NCBI GenBank assembly: GCA_963573385.1
Contig: CAUYLG010008959.1
Location: 62,001-126,000, forward strand
Origin: Cacajao melanocephalus
Taxonomy: Eukaryota; Chordata; Mammalia; Primates; Pitheciidae
Reading direction: 5' to 3'
DNA length: 64,000 bases
Shown here: positions 14,201-27,030 of the stretch, piece after piece
How positions within the stretch are numbered: the first letter of the stretch is position 1
Layout: the number at the start of each line of letters is the position of its first letter
Translations under genes and position numbers: made by a program
Notes under the pieces: model-generated
Seen by the model: only the letters and a program-made list of their open reading frames with translations
What the model was told of the DNA's origin: nothing
The model's database searches: none

Positions 14201-15264
14201 CTCCACAATCACCACCATTGTAACAACACAACCAAAGATATCCAGAGAAGAAAGTTAAGATTCTCATATATAAATATGGCATTGCCGCAAAGGATGGATT
14301 AATGAGGGGCCAATTACCATAAAGGAAAATAAAACTAAACAGGCAGTCAACGTTTCACTTCTAAGAGAACAAAGAGTTTCCATACTCATAATCTAAATTG
14401 ACAAGAACACAGATTTCTGAGAATCCCTTTGGAGCCTTAAAATAGTTCTGCAGTTTGCTACCCACCTTATCTCCGGTTCAGCAGAACACAGAGGTCTACC
14501 TGCTGCTCTCAAGGCAGAGACCACACCGTGGCTCCACCCAGCCGATGGCACAGGAGACTGTAATCAAGAGGGTCCCCTATGCCATCCAGAGCCCCAGGAT
14601 GAAAAGGGGAGATGCTTACGGCTTGGGAGGACACCTGAGTGTCTTCTCAGGAAAACAATTCTATCAAACTCCTAAAATTATGTAATTACTTCACTCCCAG
14701 AGAGTCACGAGAGAGAGCACGAGCATGCGTGAGCTCAGGGTGAGAGATGTCACAGGGCAGCAGAGGAAAGAGGGACCCAGGGTGAGGGAGGCAAATGCGC
14801 TCCACCTGCTTCAGGAAGAGAATCGGAACAACTGCTTCCTCTCAGTTAAAGGCTGGAATAAGAAAAAGGAAAAGAAGTATTTAAGGGAACACGTTAACCT
14901 TGCCTAATAAATGTCCCCACTGAAAGTTAACAGGCACAGCAAATGCTGACAGACTCGAGTGTGAGATGAACAGGCAAAACACCAGCAGAATGAAAAGTCT
15001 GTGTGAGTGCCCATAAGCGAGACCTGAACGCTGGAAGCTCCACCTGCCCTCCAGGCCTGTTCCCTTTGCAGATGCCTATCAAGAAGGCTGGCACACAGAG
15101 CATCCCTGGGTCAGCTCTGGCCTAGGAAAAAAAGAAAAATGGTGGGCAAGGCTGTGGTGGGCAGGATCAAGGTATCATAGGAAACAGGCTAAAGGAAATG
15201 ACAGAAATGGGATTAAACATGTATGTGGGTAGGGGTGGGGGGTGGAGAGAGAGAGGACAGAGAC

Positions 15265-15465
15265 CCGCACAATAGCAAACACAGTGCTTACTCCATTCCA
15301 AGTGTTCAATCCTCACAACAACCCTAAGAGATAGGGACTGTTTTCTTCCCCATTTCAGAGATCAGTAAACGGAGGCACAGGAAGAGATTAAGTGGCCAGT
15401 AAGAGGCAGCTGCAGGATTTAAACCTGGGCAGTCCAGCTCCAGAGCCTTAGAAAGTACCTGGGGT
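15265..15465 (+). repeat. MIR SINE, well preserved
   Basis: caatcctcacaacaacccta, ccccatttcagagatcagta, ggaggcacaggaagagatta and ccagctccagagcc occur in MIR consensus order. It is the best preserved MIR in the window. Confidence 0.88.
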
Positions 15466-16263
15466 GGGCAGCTATCTTTTTCCTTCTTGTTTTTATTTCT
15501 GGGTGGGGGGTGTGTGTCTAGCGTTCTTCTCCCTCCTGTTAGGACGCCACACCGTTTTTGCAGAATTCCCACCATGTAGTAGCTCTTGCCTACTGCTACA
15601 GGAGGAAAAGCCAGGTCAACCCCAGATGAAGGCAGGCTGGTTGGGGGAGCGAGGAGGGAGACCCCTTCAGTGAGAATGTGCTCACCAGGAAGTCACATGC
15701 ATCACAATGGCAGCTGGAAGACCCGAACTTTGCTGTAGTTCCTGCTGCAGAGTCTTCTGGAGAGAGGATTCTCTGGCCTCTGGTCAATGGTCTTCCAAAA
15801 TCATTCCCAATGGACTTATGACAGCCAGAAACAGTCCTGCTGCTGGGCACCAAAACCTAACAGAGCACCAGCCTTCAGACCAAACACCTGTGGCGGGATT
15901 AAACGCTTCTTCTCCGAGACAACTCCCGAGGGTCACTTGCTTTAACTGCCTGGAAAATACTGCTCCTGTATTCTCATCTGCTGAAGCAGCTTCTCCCACT
16001 AACGTTTCATGCAGGCCATACTTCTTGTTTTTAAAGATTTTTAAACCACCCATCCTGACTTGAAATGTAATTATTTTCACATTTACATGTTCCCTTGTTT
16101 CAATTTTGCAAGTATCTGCAAAATGCATATTAACTACCTGACTTTTTCACCAGTTCCGGAAAAGCTTAAGTGGCTGTGTTCTATACCCCGTCTCCCAAAC
16201 ATATGAGGTGGGCTCAGATGGGTTTCTCTGAACCACACCATGCCTTGCCCATTTGACCTACTG

Positions 16264-16405
16264 GAGTGGTTTACAAACTCTAGGCTGCATAAGAAACATT
16301 TGGGGAGGGAGACTTTACAAATGCAGATTCCCAGAAACAATGCTATGGGACTCAGACAGAGGCACTGGGTCTGGGAGAAATGTGCATTCTAATAAGACCC
16401 CGTTG
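16264..16405 (+). mobile_element. MER5A-like hAT fragment (5' part)
   Basis: gagtggtttacaaactctag at the left resembles the MER5A terminal repeat, followed by tacaaatgcagattcccag. The right terminal repeat is not evident, so it is probably truncated. Confidence 0.6.
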
Positions 16406-16799
16406 ACTTGGAGGTGGAGGGAAGTTTGCTAGAACTCAGTCAACCATGGAAACAAACCAGTCAAAGAGTTTCTGAATTTTAGCTTCCAGTATAAAATATC
16501 TCACTGTCCCCAAATTCAGGTGGCCAAACAGCAGCTGTTGAGGGACTGCTGTATCTTAAATCACTATTTTGTTCAGGAATACACATTTTATTTCTTCCTC
16601 ACAGCTATTCAGCAAACACTGCGCGAGCAAAGGGCACATGACCTCCTGTAAAAACACTGTGCTCTGTCATATGCATGGAGAGGAGCAGAGCCCTGTGGAA
16701 CAGTGTCCAGCACTAATCAGGAGGTTTGCAGACACGAGTGCTCCTTTCAGCTGGAGCACAGGCTCCTGCAGGTAGCAAATCTGAAAAGAAAAGTGCTGC

Positions 16800-17005
16800 C
16801 TAATAATAACATCAGGGATCTACATTTACTGAGCAATGACTACTATATGCCAACCACGACTCTTGCACTCTATCAATATTCATCCACTTGCCACCATCCT
16901 ATAACACAAATTCTATCACTAGCTGTTTTATACAGCTGCACAAATAAACAAAGATATTTTACACTCAGAGAGTCCCAAGATCACACATTCAGGAAGCATA
17001 TGTTT
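16800..17005 (+). repeat. MIR SINE
   Basis: ctacatttactgagcaatga, ctactatatgccaaccacga and the downstream agtcccaagatcacacattc follow MIR consensus order with many substitutions. Confidence 0.7.
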
Positions 17006-17054
17006 CTACAGGGGATGGGTTGCTGAATATCATGTTATGGAATTTAGTCTTTAC

Positions 17055-17525
17055 TCGATAGCAAAGACTTGGAACCAACCCAAATGCCCATCAATGATAG
17101 ACTGGATGAAGAACATGTTGCACATATACACCATGGAATACTATGCATCCATAAAAAATAATGAGTTCATGTCCCTTGCAGGGACATGAATGAAGCTAGA
17201 AGCCATCATCCTCAGCAAACTAACACAGGAACAGAAAAACCAAATGCCGCATGTTCTCAACTTATAAGTGGGAGCTGAACAATGAGAACACATGAATACA
17301 GAGAGGGGAACATCACATACCAAGGCCTGTCGGTGAGTGGGGAGCAGGGGGAGGGAGAGCATTAGGACAAATACCTAGTGCATGTGGGGCTTAAAACCTA
17401 TATGACGGGTTGACAGGTGCAGCAAATCACCATGGCACATGTATATCTATGTAACAAACCCCACGTTTTGCCTATGTATCCGAGAACTTACAGTAAAATA
17501 AAAAAAATTAAAAAAAAAAAATAAG
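17055..17525 (+). mobile_element. 5'-truncated L1 (primate-type) 3' end, sense
   Basis: Begins at agcaaagacttggaaccaac (end of the ORF2 region) and carries the typical L1 3' UTR order: catggaatactatgcatcca, gagttcatgtcccttgcagg, gcatgttctcaacttataag, gaggggaacatcacatacca, tggcacatgtatatctatgt. It ends in an A-rich tail. About 470 bases, with no coding capacity. Confidence 0.94.
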
Positions 17526-18399
17526 AAACACAGACCTACCGTCGTGTATTCGGAAGAAGGCAATGCCTGTATTTTATAGAAATTACCTCAAAGTCCATGA
17601 AAAGGCAGAGAAAACATCAAAAGTAAAAAGCAAGAAACAACCAACCAAAGCAGGAGATGGAGGACATATACGTGCTCTTTCTTAACAAGAGGTTAAGAAA
17701 ACGTCCAGCAACTTCCGGCCATCACTCCCATGATCACAGGCCACTGCAGCAGGTGAAGAAAGGGCAGTGGCCCTGCCAGGTTGGGGAACTTCCCCTGTGG
17801 GTTGCTGTGCTGTGTTCCCGCCTTGGAGGCTGAGTACAACTGACTCAAGTGAAGAAGGAAAGGTCAGCACAACAGGGTGAGTTCAGACATCTATTCCACC
17901 TCTGCCAACGGGCTGAGACCAAGTCAGATAAAGGGGAAGAGGCCACCAGACAATTCCAGAATGATATATTTCTTAAGATGGGCAAATGAGAGATTAGATT
18001 TATTCCTGAGCTATCACTGCTTCTTGTGTTTAAATTCCTATGAGGAAGTTCTACAGACTTATGGGATCCCCACACTGCTCTCTAAACCCACTTGCAGAAA
18101 TCAGAAACTACACATGTGCCGGACCTACGCTGCATGTGAGTGCTGTGATCATCAGTGAAGAATATGAAGCTCATGGTACAAGGAGGCAACTCCTGAACTC
18201 CAAAAACTTACTATCCAAAGCTGTACACGGCACAGATTCCTAGCTTGATATGTGTACGGTGTGTTTTGCCATTAGTTATTTTTTCCACCCATTCAAGTCA
18301 CAAAAACACAAAATGCAGATTCCCTGTCTGTTTTAATTTACAACAGGGCTCCTCATTTCAAAACTTGGTTTTATTATTCACATTTTAAAGCTCTCTTCA

Positions 18400-18901
<502 letters not shown>

Positions 18902-19554
18902 CATACAGAACATTTTCCAAATGTTTCCTATGGTCTTAAACCTGTTTTAGGTGATCTTCATAGATTAATTAATGTTGCAGTCATCTCCTGAGGCAGGTGC
19001 CGTTTCATCCAACATTGTATGTGGGGGCTCCAGGGCACTGCTCTGCTCAACCAAGCTCTGGAATCCCTCCCTAAGCAATCGGACCCTGGGTTCACCCGCA
19101 CGGCTCATATCCACAGAGGCAGGGCCTCATAAGGGGCAGCACAAAACCCTGCAAGGAGGAGAGTCTGCTGCAGATGCCAGAGGGCGGCTTGCTGATGGGT
19201 TTAATCCCACACTGACTCAACTTCATAGACATCAGGACCTATCCTGCTTCCCTCCTCCCTTCCTGCCCTGTTTGGCTTGAGGGTCTACTAGGGATGGCTC
19301 CCCATGCCTTGAACATAGCAGAAAAACTCGCTGGGTGGTATAGACCCCCGTGTGATTGTCTGTTCATCCCAGCCACCAGGAGCAGCTCAGTGCCTAAGAC
19401 TTGAGCACATTCTCGAGGAACCAGACCCATCACGGAGTCTCTCTCTGGCTCCTGAGAATTTTTTCTTCGTTCTCTCTCCTGGCAAATTCTTCCTGGAAAC
19501 TCTGCTGACTGCTTTAAGGCAAACCAAGCCCCTGCTGTAAGTAATACCACGACT

Positions 19555-19655
19555 GCCATTTTAGAAATGGGGAAACCAGGGCTTAAGCAATGTGCTCAAG
19601 GCCACAGGGTGGTCAGGGGCCTGCATTCACACCTGGCTGACCCCGCTCCCATCGC
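19555..19655 (+). repeat. MIR SINE fragment
   Basis: ccattttagaaatggggaaa, ccagggcttaagcaatgtgc and tcaaggccacagggtggtc match the MIR core. Confidence 0.72.
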
Positions 19656-19675
19656 AGTCCCCAGATCATGATGAC

Positions 19676-20017
19676 TGATATGGTTTGGCTGTGTCCCCAC
19701 CAAAATCTCATCTTGAATTGTAGCTCCCCAAATTCCCATGTGTTGTGGGAAGGGCCTGGTGGGAAATAACTTTATCATGGGGCGGCTCCCCAATACTGTT
19801 CTCATGGTAGTAAGTCTCACAAGATCTGATGGTTTTATAGGGGTTTCCCTTTCTCTTGGTTCCCATTCTCTACTGCTGCCACCATGTAAGATGTGACTTT
19901 CACCTTCTGCCATGATGGTGAGGCCTCCCAGCCACATGAACTGTGAGTCCATTCTATCTATTTTTTCTTCCCAGTTTTGGGTATGTCTTAATCAGCAGCG
20001 TGAAAATGGACTGATAC
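19676..20017 (+). mobile_element. MST-type MaLR solo LTR, sense
   Basis: Starts tgatatggtttggctgtgtc and ends ggactgatac. It contains ctcatcttgaattgtagctc, ttctcatggtagtaagtctc and gggtatgtcttaatcagcag, all standard MSTA/MSTB landmarks. About 340 bases with no internal retroviral sequence on either side, so it is a solo LTR. Confidence 0.92.
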
Positions 20018-20469
20018 GGTGACTTGTGTGACTACCGAGCTAGCCTGCTGCCCCCTCCCTGGCTAGTGCCCTGTTTGCTCCTAAAAGTCTCATTTAAGCA
20101 AAGTTTGTGGTCACTGTCCCCACATATCCTGTAGCCTCTGATGAGGGCCTCCATGTCAAAATTCCCGCCACTTCCTATGCCTCCTCACCTGGGATCCCCA
20201 TTCATATCTTAAAATGCAACTGTCGCTATTCAAACCTGTCTCCTTCCGAACCTGTTCTTCCTCCTCTGTGTCCCTAGTCCTTTTCATGTGCCTCTGGGGA
20301 CACTTACAAGGAAGCCCAGGAATCAGGACCAGACCTTCTATCAACTAACTCTTCAGTCCTAAGTTCACCACAAGCCACCTACATCCTGATACTCTTGCCA
20401 ATAAATGAGGTGGCCAGGTCTGTGAGGACCAAAAAGACCAGATGGCAAATTATTATGAAAGTAGATAAA

Positions 20470-20810
20470 CATAAAGCGTTATGATTGATAATCTACCTTG
20501 TAAAAAGCCATTTTCAGACAAATTCAGCATGATTTGACTCATGTGAGGTACTTAGAATCATCAACTTCAAAGAGACGGGAAGGAGAATGGTGTCTATCAG
20601 GGGCTGAGGAGGGAAGGGAGACTTTTACAAAGAGAGAGTTTCAGTTTTGCATGATGAAAAATGTTCTGGAGACGGATGGTGGTGATGGGTAAATCACAGT
20701 GCAGATAAACCTTTAGCCACTGAACTGTATAATTAAAAATGGCTAAAGTGGTAAATTTAATGTTATGTGTATTTTAAATGATTTTTAAAAATGAAATTTT
20801 TTTTCAATGA
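20470..20810 (+). mobile_element. L1M 3' UTR fragment, sense
   Basis: tatcaggggctgaggaggga, gatgaaaaatgttctggaga, tggtggtgatgggtaaatca, cactgaactgtataattaaa and aagtggtaaatttaatgtta reproduce the 3' UTR order of old L1 (L1MB/MC/ME group). Confidence 0.82.
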
Positions 20811-22287
20811 AATATCTCAATAAAATCACTCAAAAGTTCTTGTCAATCTGTTGCATTAACTGCTAAAAATATGAGCTAGAAATCTACCAGGTAGATTTCC
20901 TACATTGCATTTGAAGTGCAATGTAAGTGGTGCATGTGTATCTATTCAGCCAGGAGTCTAGGAAAAATGATTCTGAGAAAGAAGACTCCAATAAAGAAGC
21001 TAAGGAAGACAATGCAAGCATGTGACCCACCTTCTAAAGAGCTAGGAGAGCACATAGAATTGCCAGACCAATGTATCTGCCCTATTAAAAAAATGACTGG
21101 AAATGAACAGAAAGTCACTTGGTTTGTGGTATGGCAGAGCTGTGAGTGTGGGAGCCAGTGTGCGTGGCCACGGTGCTAGAGGCCTAAGACTGAAAGTGCC
21201 TTGTATTATACTAACAATATTCACAGTTACAGACGTGATGACCTGCAGCAGAACACTGACCTAAGAGAAGGCACTGCCTCCTTTCTGGAACACTGGCCCC
21301 ATCATCATCAATTGCCCTTGCAAACTACCACCAGGTTCGAGAGCTTAAAATTCTTTTCAAATATGAACCTAAAATAATATTACGTCATCTCATATATTTT
21401 ATTCATTGCTCCCTCTTCAACAATAGCCCCTTTAGAGACATGTAAAGAATGAATCAACTTCAAGAGATGTCAAATATTGACTAGAAAGAATCATTTTAAT
21501 TACCTAAAGGTAGTCAATCAGTCCAGTGTTGAAAAGACTTCAAATCAATTTAGTGCATGGAAATAACTAATAAAATTGTTACAAAGTACTTTATAAATTT
21601 AACGTGTCAAATAAATGGCCTATAATCGGAATAATCATCATTAAATAAAATACTTTAACAGCCACAAGGTGACCATGATGAATCTCTGTCATTTTATCCC
21701 CAAGATGGAGGAAAGGAAACACCAGACAGATAAAACTGAAATAATGAGAGCTAAGTGCCATTAAGCTGTCACTTTGAAAGGTCAGTGCTCAGTAAGGGCC
21801 AGAATGAAAACAAAAACAAAAACCAAAATTCAAGCAAGCCCCAGGAAACTGACCAGAATTTTACTTTATTTGTATGCAATGTCTTTTGTGAGTGACGACA
21901 AAGATGCATGATTTTGAGCAATAACTACAGATAATATACTATTCAACAGATAATACTCAACAGACTATTCACAAATACTTTTTGAAACAATGTGTCAGGT
22001 CTGGGAAAACAGTCAGTGTATATTTTCTAATCTGTTTCCTAACGCTAACTAATTTTCATTACTACCCAATGCAAGCACTCTAGGGAATAAGAAAAATATC
22101 TGACATGAGCTGACTTTCATTTCCTTGCTAGAAAACCAAAAATCTGCATTCAAAGGAGAACAGCCCAAAGAAGAAAATACTGCCCCAAATGTTAAATATA
22201 CATTAAATGTTGTTCATCATTCTTTTTAAGACGTGGGAAGCCATAGGGTGTGGTGAATTAAGCAACAGAGAAAATGTCAAGAGCAAT

Positions 22288-22419
22288 GGAATTGAACCCT
22301 AGGCAGATCTTAATAGCTTAGCTAGTTTCTCCACCTATAAAAATCAGGACATTCTTACTGCTGTTTGTGTTAGGTAATTAACAGTCATAAAACATGCTGA
22401 AAGTAGAAACTGCTAAATA
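22288..22419 (+). repeat. Local inverted repeat, copy 1 (partner at 25609-25738)
   Basis: About 132 bases whose reverse complement recurs inside an MLT1 LTR 3.2 kb away with roughly 91% identity (about 12 differences by hand alignment), including a perfect block around ttagctagtttctccaccta. The segment is vaguely MIR-like, but the two copies are far more alike than two independent MIRs would be. Confidence 0.85.
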
Positions 22420-23866
22420 AATAATGACTGCCAAAGAATTTTTACCACAACTGCTAAATAATAAGGATAAAACATGGGCTTTTAACTTCACCATTTTTGT
22501 TTTCAAATTAATAATGCAAACAAGAGTCCAATCTCGTTAAGATGGCTCAGTATAGTGTTAGATAGCAAGTTAAATTTAGTCATTAGAGAGTACAGAAGGA
22601 ATCTCGTTTCTTCAAGAGCAGCAGTTCACTCAACTCTAGGTGGAGCTGTGAAAATAAAGCCATGTTCTATTCCTGTAAGATACAGGAATGTTACAATGTT
22701 GCCTGTGTCTACACTTTCGTTAATTCCAGACAGAGGCCATTCTACTTGAAGACCTACTAAGCAATCAACTTTTTGGGAATTTCCATTTATCTCACATTGA
22801 TTTGGGTACCCTAAACATCAGTAACGTTTTAAACCATTTTCTGGGAATTGGCGACACAATGATGTCAGCCACAATGACTGTTTTCCACACTTTTCAATCC
22901 CTTGGACTGCAATAGATATGAGATTGTAGGCCTACCTAAGAACTTTGCAGGCATTTTATAGTTGCATAGTGAAGAAATACAACTAGAGAAGATCTCAGTA
23001 CCAATTCTGTGACTTTCCTTCTAAATTTTTTTATTCCAAGCATGGTATTGAGTAAGTCATAAGATTTAAACCATGAACTAGGAGAGCTAACACTATTTTA
23101 CTATTCATATTTGTTCATTTTTGCAGATACACTTGAAATAACTACTGAGTATTATGAAATCCTAGGGAAAAAAAAACCCAAAGAATTATAAATCATAGAA
23201 AGATTGGAAAGCCTTGGAGATCAAATCCATTTTAATTATTTCTCACTGAAAACACACCACCTGGAAAATACGGTTTTCTACTTAAATATAAAACCTGATC
23301 AGGATTCTGTTCACAAAATACAGTTTTGTGAGTTTTCTTATACCTCTAAATACTCTAGCTATAAAGAAGAGTTTCAACATCACTGAACAAACAAGGCTAA
23401 ATCCGGTTTATTAGACGTTTGGGGAGCAAGTCATCCTCCAGGTACTATTTTGAGGAAGAATTAAACATCTACGGAAGAAACCAAAGTAAAAGATATTACC
23501 ACATTAAAATACAAATATATAATTTTGTCCTCATAATAACCAAGACCTCAAATCCCAGTTTTGGTGACTCACATTAATTTAATTGTGACATTTGCTTTAC
23601 TAATCATAGATGTAAAAAGACCACTGTGTTCCAAACATAATTATCTCGCCAGCATCTCATTGCATGAAATTATTAGTTGAGAGCCTCCGAATAAATTTAT
23701 ACTTGATTAGTTTCACTTATTTAAGAACACTGAATAATTTAAGATCTGTTTAAATGAAAGAGAAGCAAGGGGCCTTCTTGAGAAGGGCTGTGTTCCTCCA
23801 TACCTGCCATCTCAACAAACCCTACATTACTCCCCCCAGCAACCGCTATGCTCAGCAAGTACGTAC

Positions 23867-23993
23867 CTTCCAGGTGAAGCCACATCAGCCGCCCCTTCAC
23901 GCTCACAACGGAGGCCACACACAGTTCTCCTGGATTCCTGGGGTTCACAGCTTCAAGTTTCATGTTCTTTGTGAAACCTCGACTGAATGATGT
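23867..23993 (-). CDS. SFMBT2: SFMBT2 coding exon: first half of MBT repeat 4
   Basis: Exon of 127 bases. Minus-strand acceptor catttctcttgcag, donor cctggaag/gtacgtac. It starts in phase 0 with ACA and encodes [20 protein letters not shown], then [22 protein letters not shown], ending with G of a Gly codon. F..NMKLEAV.P..P...CVASVV.V.GR...LHLEG is the canonical MBT-repeat N-terminal strand pattern. The position that is Asp in the lysine-binding MBT2 of L3MBTL1 ('GVD') is Asn here ('AVN'). The minus-strand reading frame stays open through both splice sites, which gives an ORF-like region of 143 codons at 23739-24170, but only this segment is exonic. Confidence 0.97.
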
Positions 23994-24184
23994 CTGCAAG
24001 AGAAATGGGACCGACACTGAGCCAGTGCTGACGCAGCTGGCCAAAGCTGGGCCAATGAAGAAAGAGAAAGAAATGCACATGGATCCTACATCGACAAGAC
24101 CGGCTTGTGTGAAGACCAGCTTGTTTGTTCCTTCCCACCGCTCATGAAGAAAGAACCAGCGGGTCTTCATTTCTGTTTCCCAGA

Positions 24185-24245
24185 AATTAGAACCATGCCT
24201 AGCACACAGTAGGTGCCTAATAATATTTGTTAAACGAGTGAGAGT
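24185..24245 (+). repeat. L2/MIR-type 3' tail
   Basis: cctagcacacagtaggtgcc followed by taataatatttgttaaacga is the common L2/MIR-family phrase (agcacatagtaggcactcaataaatatttgttgaatga). Confidence 0.6.
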
Positions 24246-24433
24246 ATGAATTCATTCTCTCTCTAGTTCCACATGCACCCTTCCTTCTATGGGATCAATG
24301 AAGTACACACCATTTCCTCCACCTTCCTATATCCCTTGATAAAAGTTCAAGTGGGTAGATGGAGTTTCCATCCAGCATCATTTTCCTTTAAAGGAAATGG
24401 GAAGAATATCCTTTAGAATTTTTCATAGTAAAA

Positions 24434-24761
<328 letters not shown>

Positions 24762-24894
24762 TCAATTCTTGTAGTTTTTTTAATCTGAAGTTATCTTTAT
24801 TTTCCTTTGTTATTTGCTATTGACTTTTTAAAATCACTTTAAACATTTTTACGTAGAGTAAAATTCAGTCTTTTGGGTATATTGTTCTCTGAGG

Positions 24895-25408
24895 GTAGGG
24901 CTTTGAGACCAGTGCATTTCATTATGCAGCATTATAACCACAACTGATACACATAACTACTCCTTTGCCCCCTAAATACCCTTGCACCGGGGTCCTTTGA
25001 TAATCAGTACCTCCAAAGCACTAAATTCCTGGCAACCACCATCTGTTTCCTGTTCCTATAATTTCCTTTATAGTTCTTTATATTCTCATTATCAGAAAAT
25101 TTTCCTTTATATCTACAGTTCTTAAACTTTAGGATCAGAATCCCTGTTTTATTCTGTAAGTCATGTAAATGGACTCACACTATCTGTAGCCTTTTGAGTC
25201 TGGCTTCTTTCACTTAGCATAACGCACTGAGATTCATCCATGCTATTATAGGAAATGGAAGTTTGTTCTGCTTTCTTGCTGAGTAGTTTGTACAGATGCA
25301 CCATAGCTTATCTATCCGCTAACCAGTTAAAGGGCATTTGAGCTGTTTTCAGTGATTGTGATTAAAGCTGCTGTAAACATTCTGGTACAACTTTTCATGT
25401 AAACATAT
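24895..25408 (-). mobile_element. Old L1 (L1M), antisense, part 1
   Basis: tctggcttctttcacttagc, gagattcatccatgctatta and tgattaaagctgctgtaaac are antisense L1 3' landmarks. The fossil continues after the MLT1 insertion at 26223. It also contains a 41-base segment (25100-25140) foreign to L1 at that place. Confidence 0.78.
25100..25140 (+). repeat. 41-base exact direct repeat, copy 1 (partner 26825-26865)
   Basis: Identical, by direct reading, to 26825-26865. In the partner the segment crosses the junction between L1 sequence and the left end of a MER5A; here it sits in the middle of L1 without a MER5A. A weaker match extends about 15 bases further left. Confidence 0.9.
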
Positions 25409-25608
25409 GTATATTAATCTGCTCAGGCTGCTATAGCAAAATACTACAGACTGCGAAGTTTAAACAACAGAAATGTATTTTCTCATGGTCCTGGAGGCCG
25501 AAGTCATAGATCAGGGTGTTGGCAGGGCAGGCTTCTTCTGAGACCTCTCTCCTTGACTTGCAGATGTCATCTTCTCTCTGTGTCTTCATGTGGTCATGGC
25601 TCTGTGTA

Positions 25609-25738
25609 TATTTAGCAGTTCTAATTTCAGCATGCTTTATGTCTGGTAATTACCTAACATACACAGCAGTAAGAGTGTCCTGATTTTTATAGGTGGAGAA
25701 ACTAGCTAAGCCATTAAGATCTGTTTGGGGTTCAATCC
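25609..25738 (-). repeat. Local inverted repeat, copy 2, inside MLT1
   Basis: Reverse complement of 22288-22419 at about 91% identity. MLT1 sequence stops at tctgtgtata before it and resumes at tcttctt after it, so this stretch is foreign to the LTR. Confidence 0.85.
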
Positions 25739-25741
25739 CCT

Positions 25742-26048
25742 CTTCTTTTTTTTTTTTTTAATTGCAGACAGAGACTCATCTGTTGCCCAGGCTGGAGTAT
25801 AGCAGCATGATCTCAGCTCACTGCCACCTCTGCCTCCCGTGTTCAAGTGATTCTCCTGCCTCAGCCTCCTGAGTAGCTGGGACTATAGGCATGCACCACC
25901 AGACCCAGCTAATTTTTTTTGTATGTTTAGTAAAGTTGAGGTTTCACCCTGTTGGTCAGGCTGGTCTTGACCTCCTGACGTCAAATGATCTGCCCACCTT
26001 GGCCTCCCAAAGTGCTAGAACTACAGGTGTGAGCCACTGTGCCTGGCC
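25742..26048 (-). mobile_element. Alu, minus strand, inserted in MLT1
   Basis: T-rich tail then gcagacagagactcatctgt, ending gtgagccactgtgcctggcc. The LTR continues on both sides. Confidence 0.94.
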
Positions 26049-26222
26049 CCCACTTTTCTTATAAAGACACCAGTTATACTAGATGAGGGCTCACCCTTAG
26101 GACCTCGTTTTATCTTAATTACTTCTTTAAGACCGTATTTCCAAAGACACTCACATGCTGAGGTACTGGGGGTTATGATTTGAACATATGAATTCGGGAG
26201 AGGCACAATCCAACTCATACCA

Positions 26223-26829
26223 TTAAGTTTGCACTACTCTAGAGATGGGACTGCTGGACCATATGGTAAATGAACTTTTAACCTACTAAGAAGCTGCCAA
26301 AATGTTTGCAAAGTTGCTATGGCATTTTGCGTTCTCATGAGCAGTGTAGGAGAGTTTTAATTGCTACACATCCTCATCAGCACCTGATATTGTCAGTTTT
26401 TCAAAATCTTATAACAGATATCTAGTGGTGTCTCATGGTGGTGTTAGCTTGCATGTGCCCTGCTGGCTACTGATGCTGAGCATGTTTTCCTGTGTTTTTC
26501 TGGGGCATCCATACGTCTTCTTTAGTTAAGTGTCTATTTTTATTCTTATTCGGCCACCTCTTCTGGGTCTTCAATTCTCTGTGATAACTGTCCCTCAGAT
26601 CCTGAGATTCCATTTGTCCTTCATTTCCCTGTCCATCTTCTGTTTTTCAGACATAATAATTTCTATCTTCAAGGTCATGGACTCTTTCCTCTGTCATCCC
26701 CATTAAGTTACTTCAGTGAATTTGTTTATTTCAGATACTGTATTTTTCAGTTCTAGAATCTCTCTTTTTTACACTTTCTACTTCTTCTTAAGGACTTCCT
26801 ATCTTTCAATTCATTATGAGAATGTTTTC
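26223..26829 (-). mobile_element. Old L1 (L1M), antisense, part 2
   Basis: Continues the L1 after MLT1: gagatgggactgctggacca, ctaagaagctgccaaaatgt, cagcacctgatattgtcagt. Further right, atactgtatttttcagttctagaatc is another common antisense L1 phrase. Confidence 0.72.
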
Positions 26830-26865
26830 CTTTATATCTACAGTTCTTAAACTTTAGGATCAGAA
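26825..26865 (+). repeat. 41-base exact direct repeat, copy 2 (partner 25100-25140)
   Basis: Spans L1 sequence, the MER5A target duplication and the first bases of MER5A. It is therefore the natural source of the copy at 25100. Confidence 0.9.
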
Positions 26866-27022
26866 CCTCCTTGAAAATCTTTTAGAAATATAAACTTCTG
26901 GGCTTCTCCCTAAAGTTTGTGATTCAGTTGATTGTAGGTGGAGCCACAGAATGTGTATTTCTGACAAGTGCCCAGGTGATACTGAGGCTGCTGGTCTCAT
27001 AACCGCACTTTAAGAACCACTG
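26838..27022 (+). mobile_element. MER5A hAT-Charlie transposon inserted in L1
   Basis: Left end ctacagttcttaaactttag and right end cactttaagaaccactg correspond to the MER5A terminal repeats. Inside are gtttgtgattcagttgattg and acaagtgcccaggtgatact. The 8-base target duplication ctttatat (26830-26837) / ctttacat (27023-27030) has one mismatch. Confidence 0.9.
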
Positions 27023-27030
27023 CTTTACAT

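Larger units (their letters stand above)
25409..26222 (-). mobile_element. MLT1-type MaLR LTR, interrupted
   Basis: Reversed MLT1: begins ttaatctgctcaggctgcta, with ttaaacaacagaaatgtatt, tcctggaggccgaagtcata and cagatgtcatcttctctctg, and resumes after the insertions with cttataaagacaccagttat, aggacctcgttttatcttaa, tgaggtactgggggttatga and cacaatccaactcatacca. It is interrupted by the local inverted-repeat segment (25609-25738) and then an Alu (25742-26048). Confidence 0.85.

Noticed and set aside
23739..24170. 143-codon minus-strand frame as a stand-alone gene
   Set aside because: Only 23867-23993 is coding (an SFMBT2 exon with both splice sites); the rest is read-through into intron.
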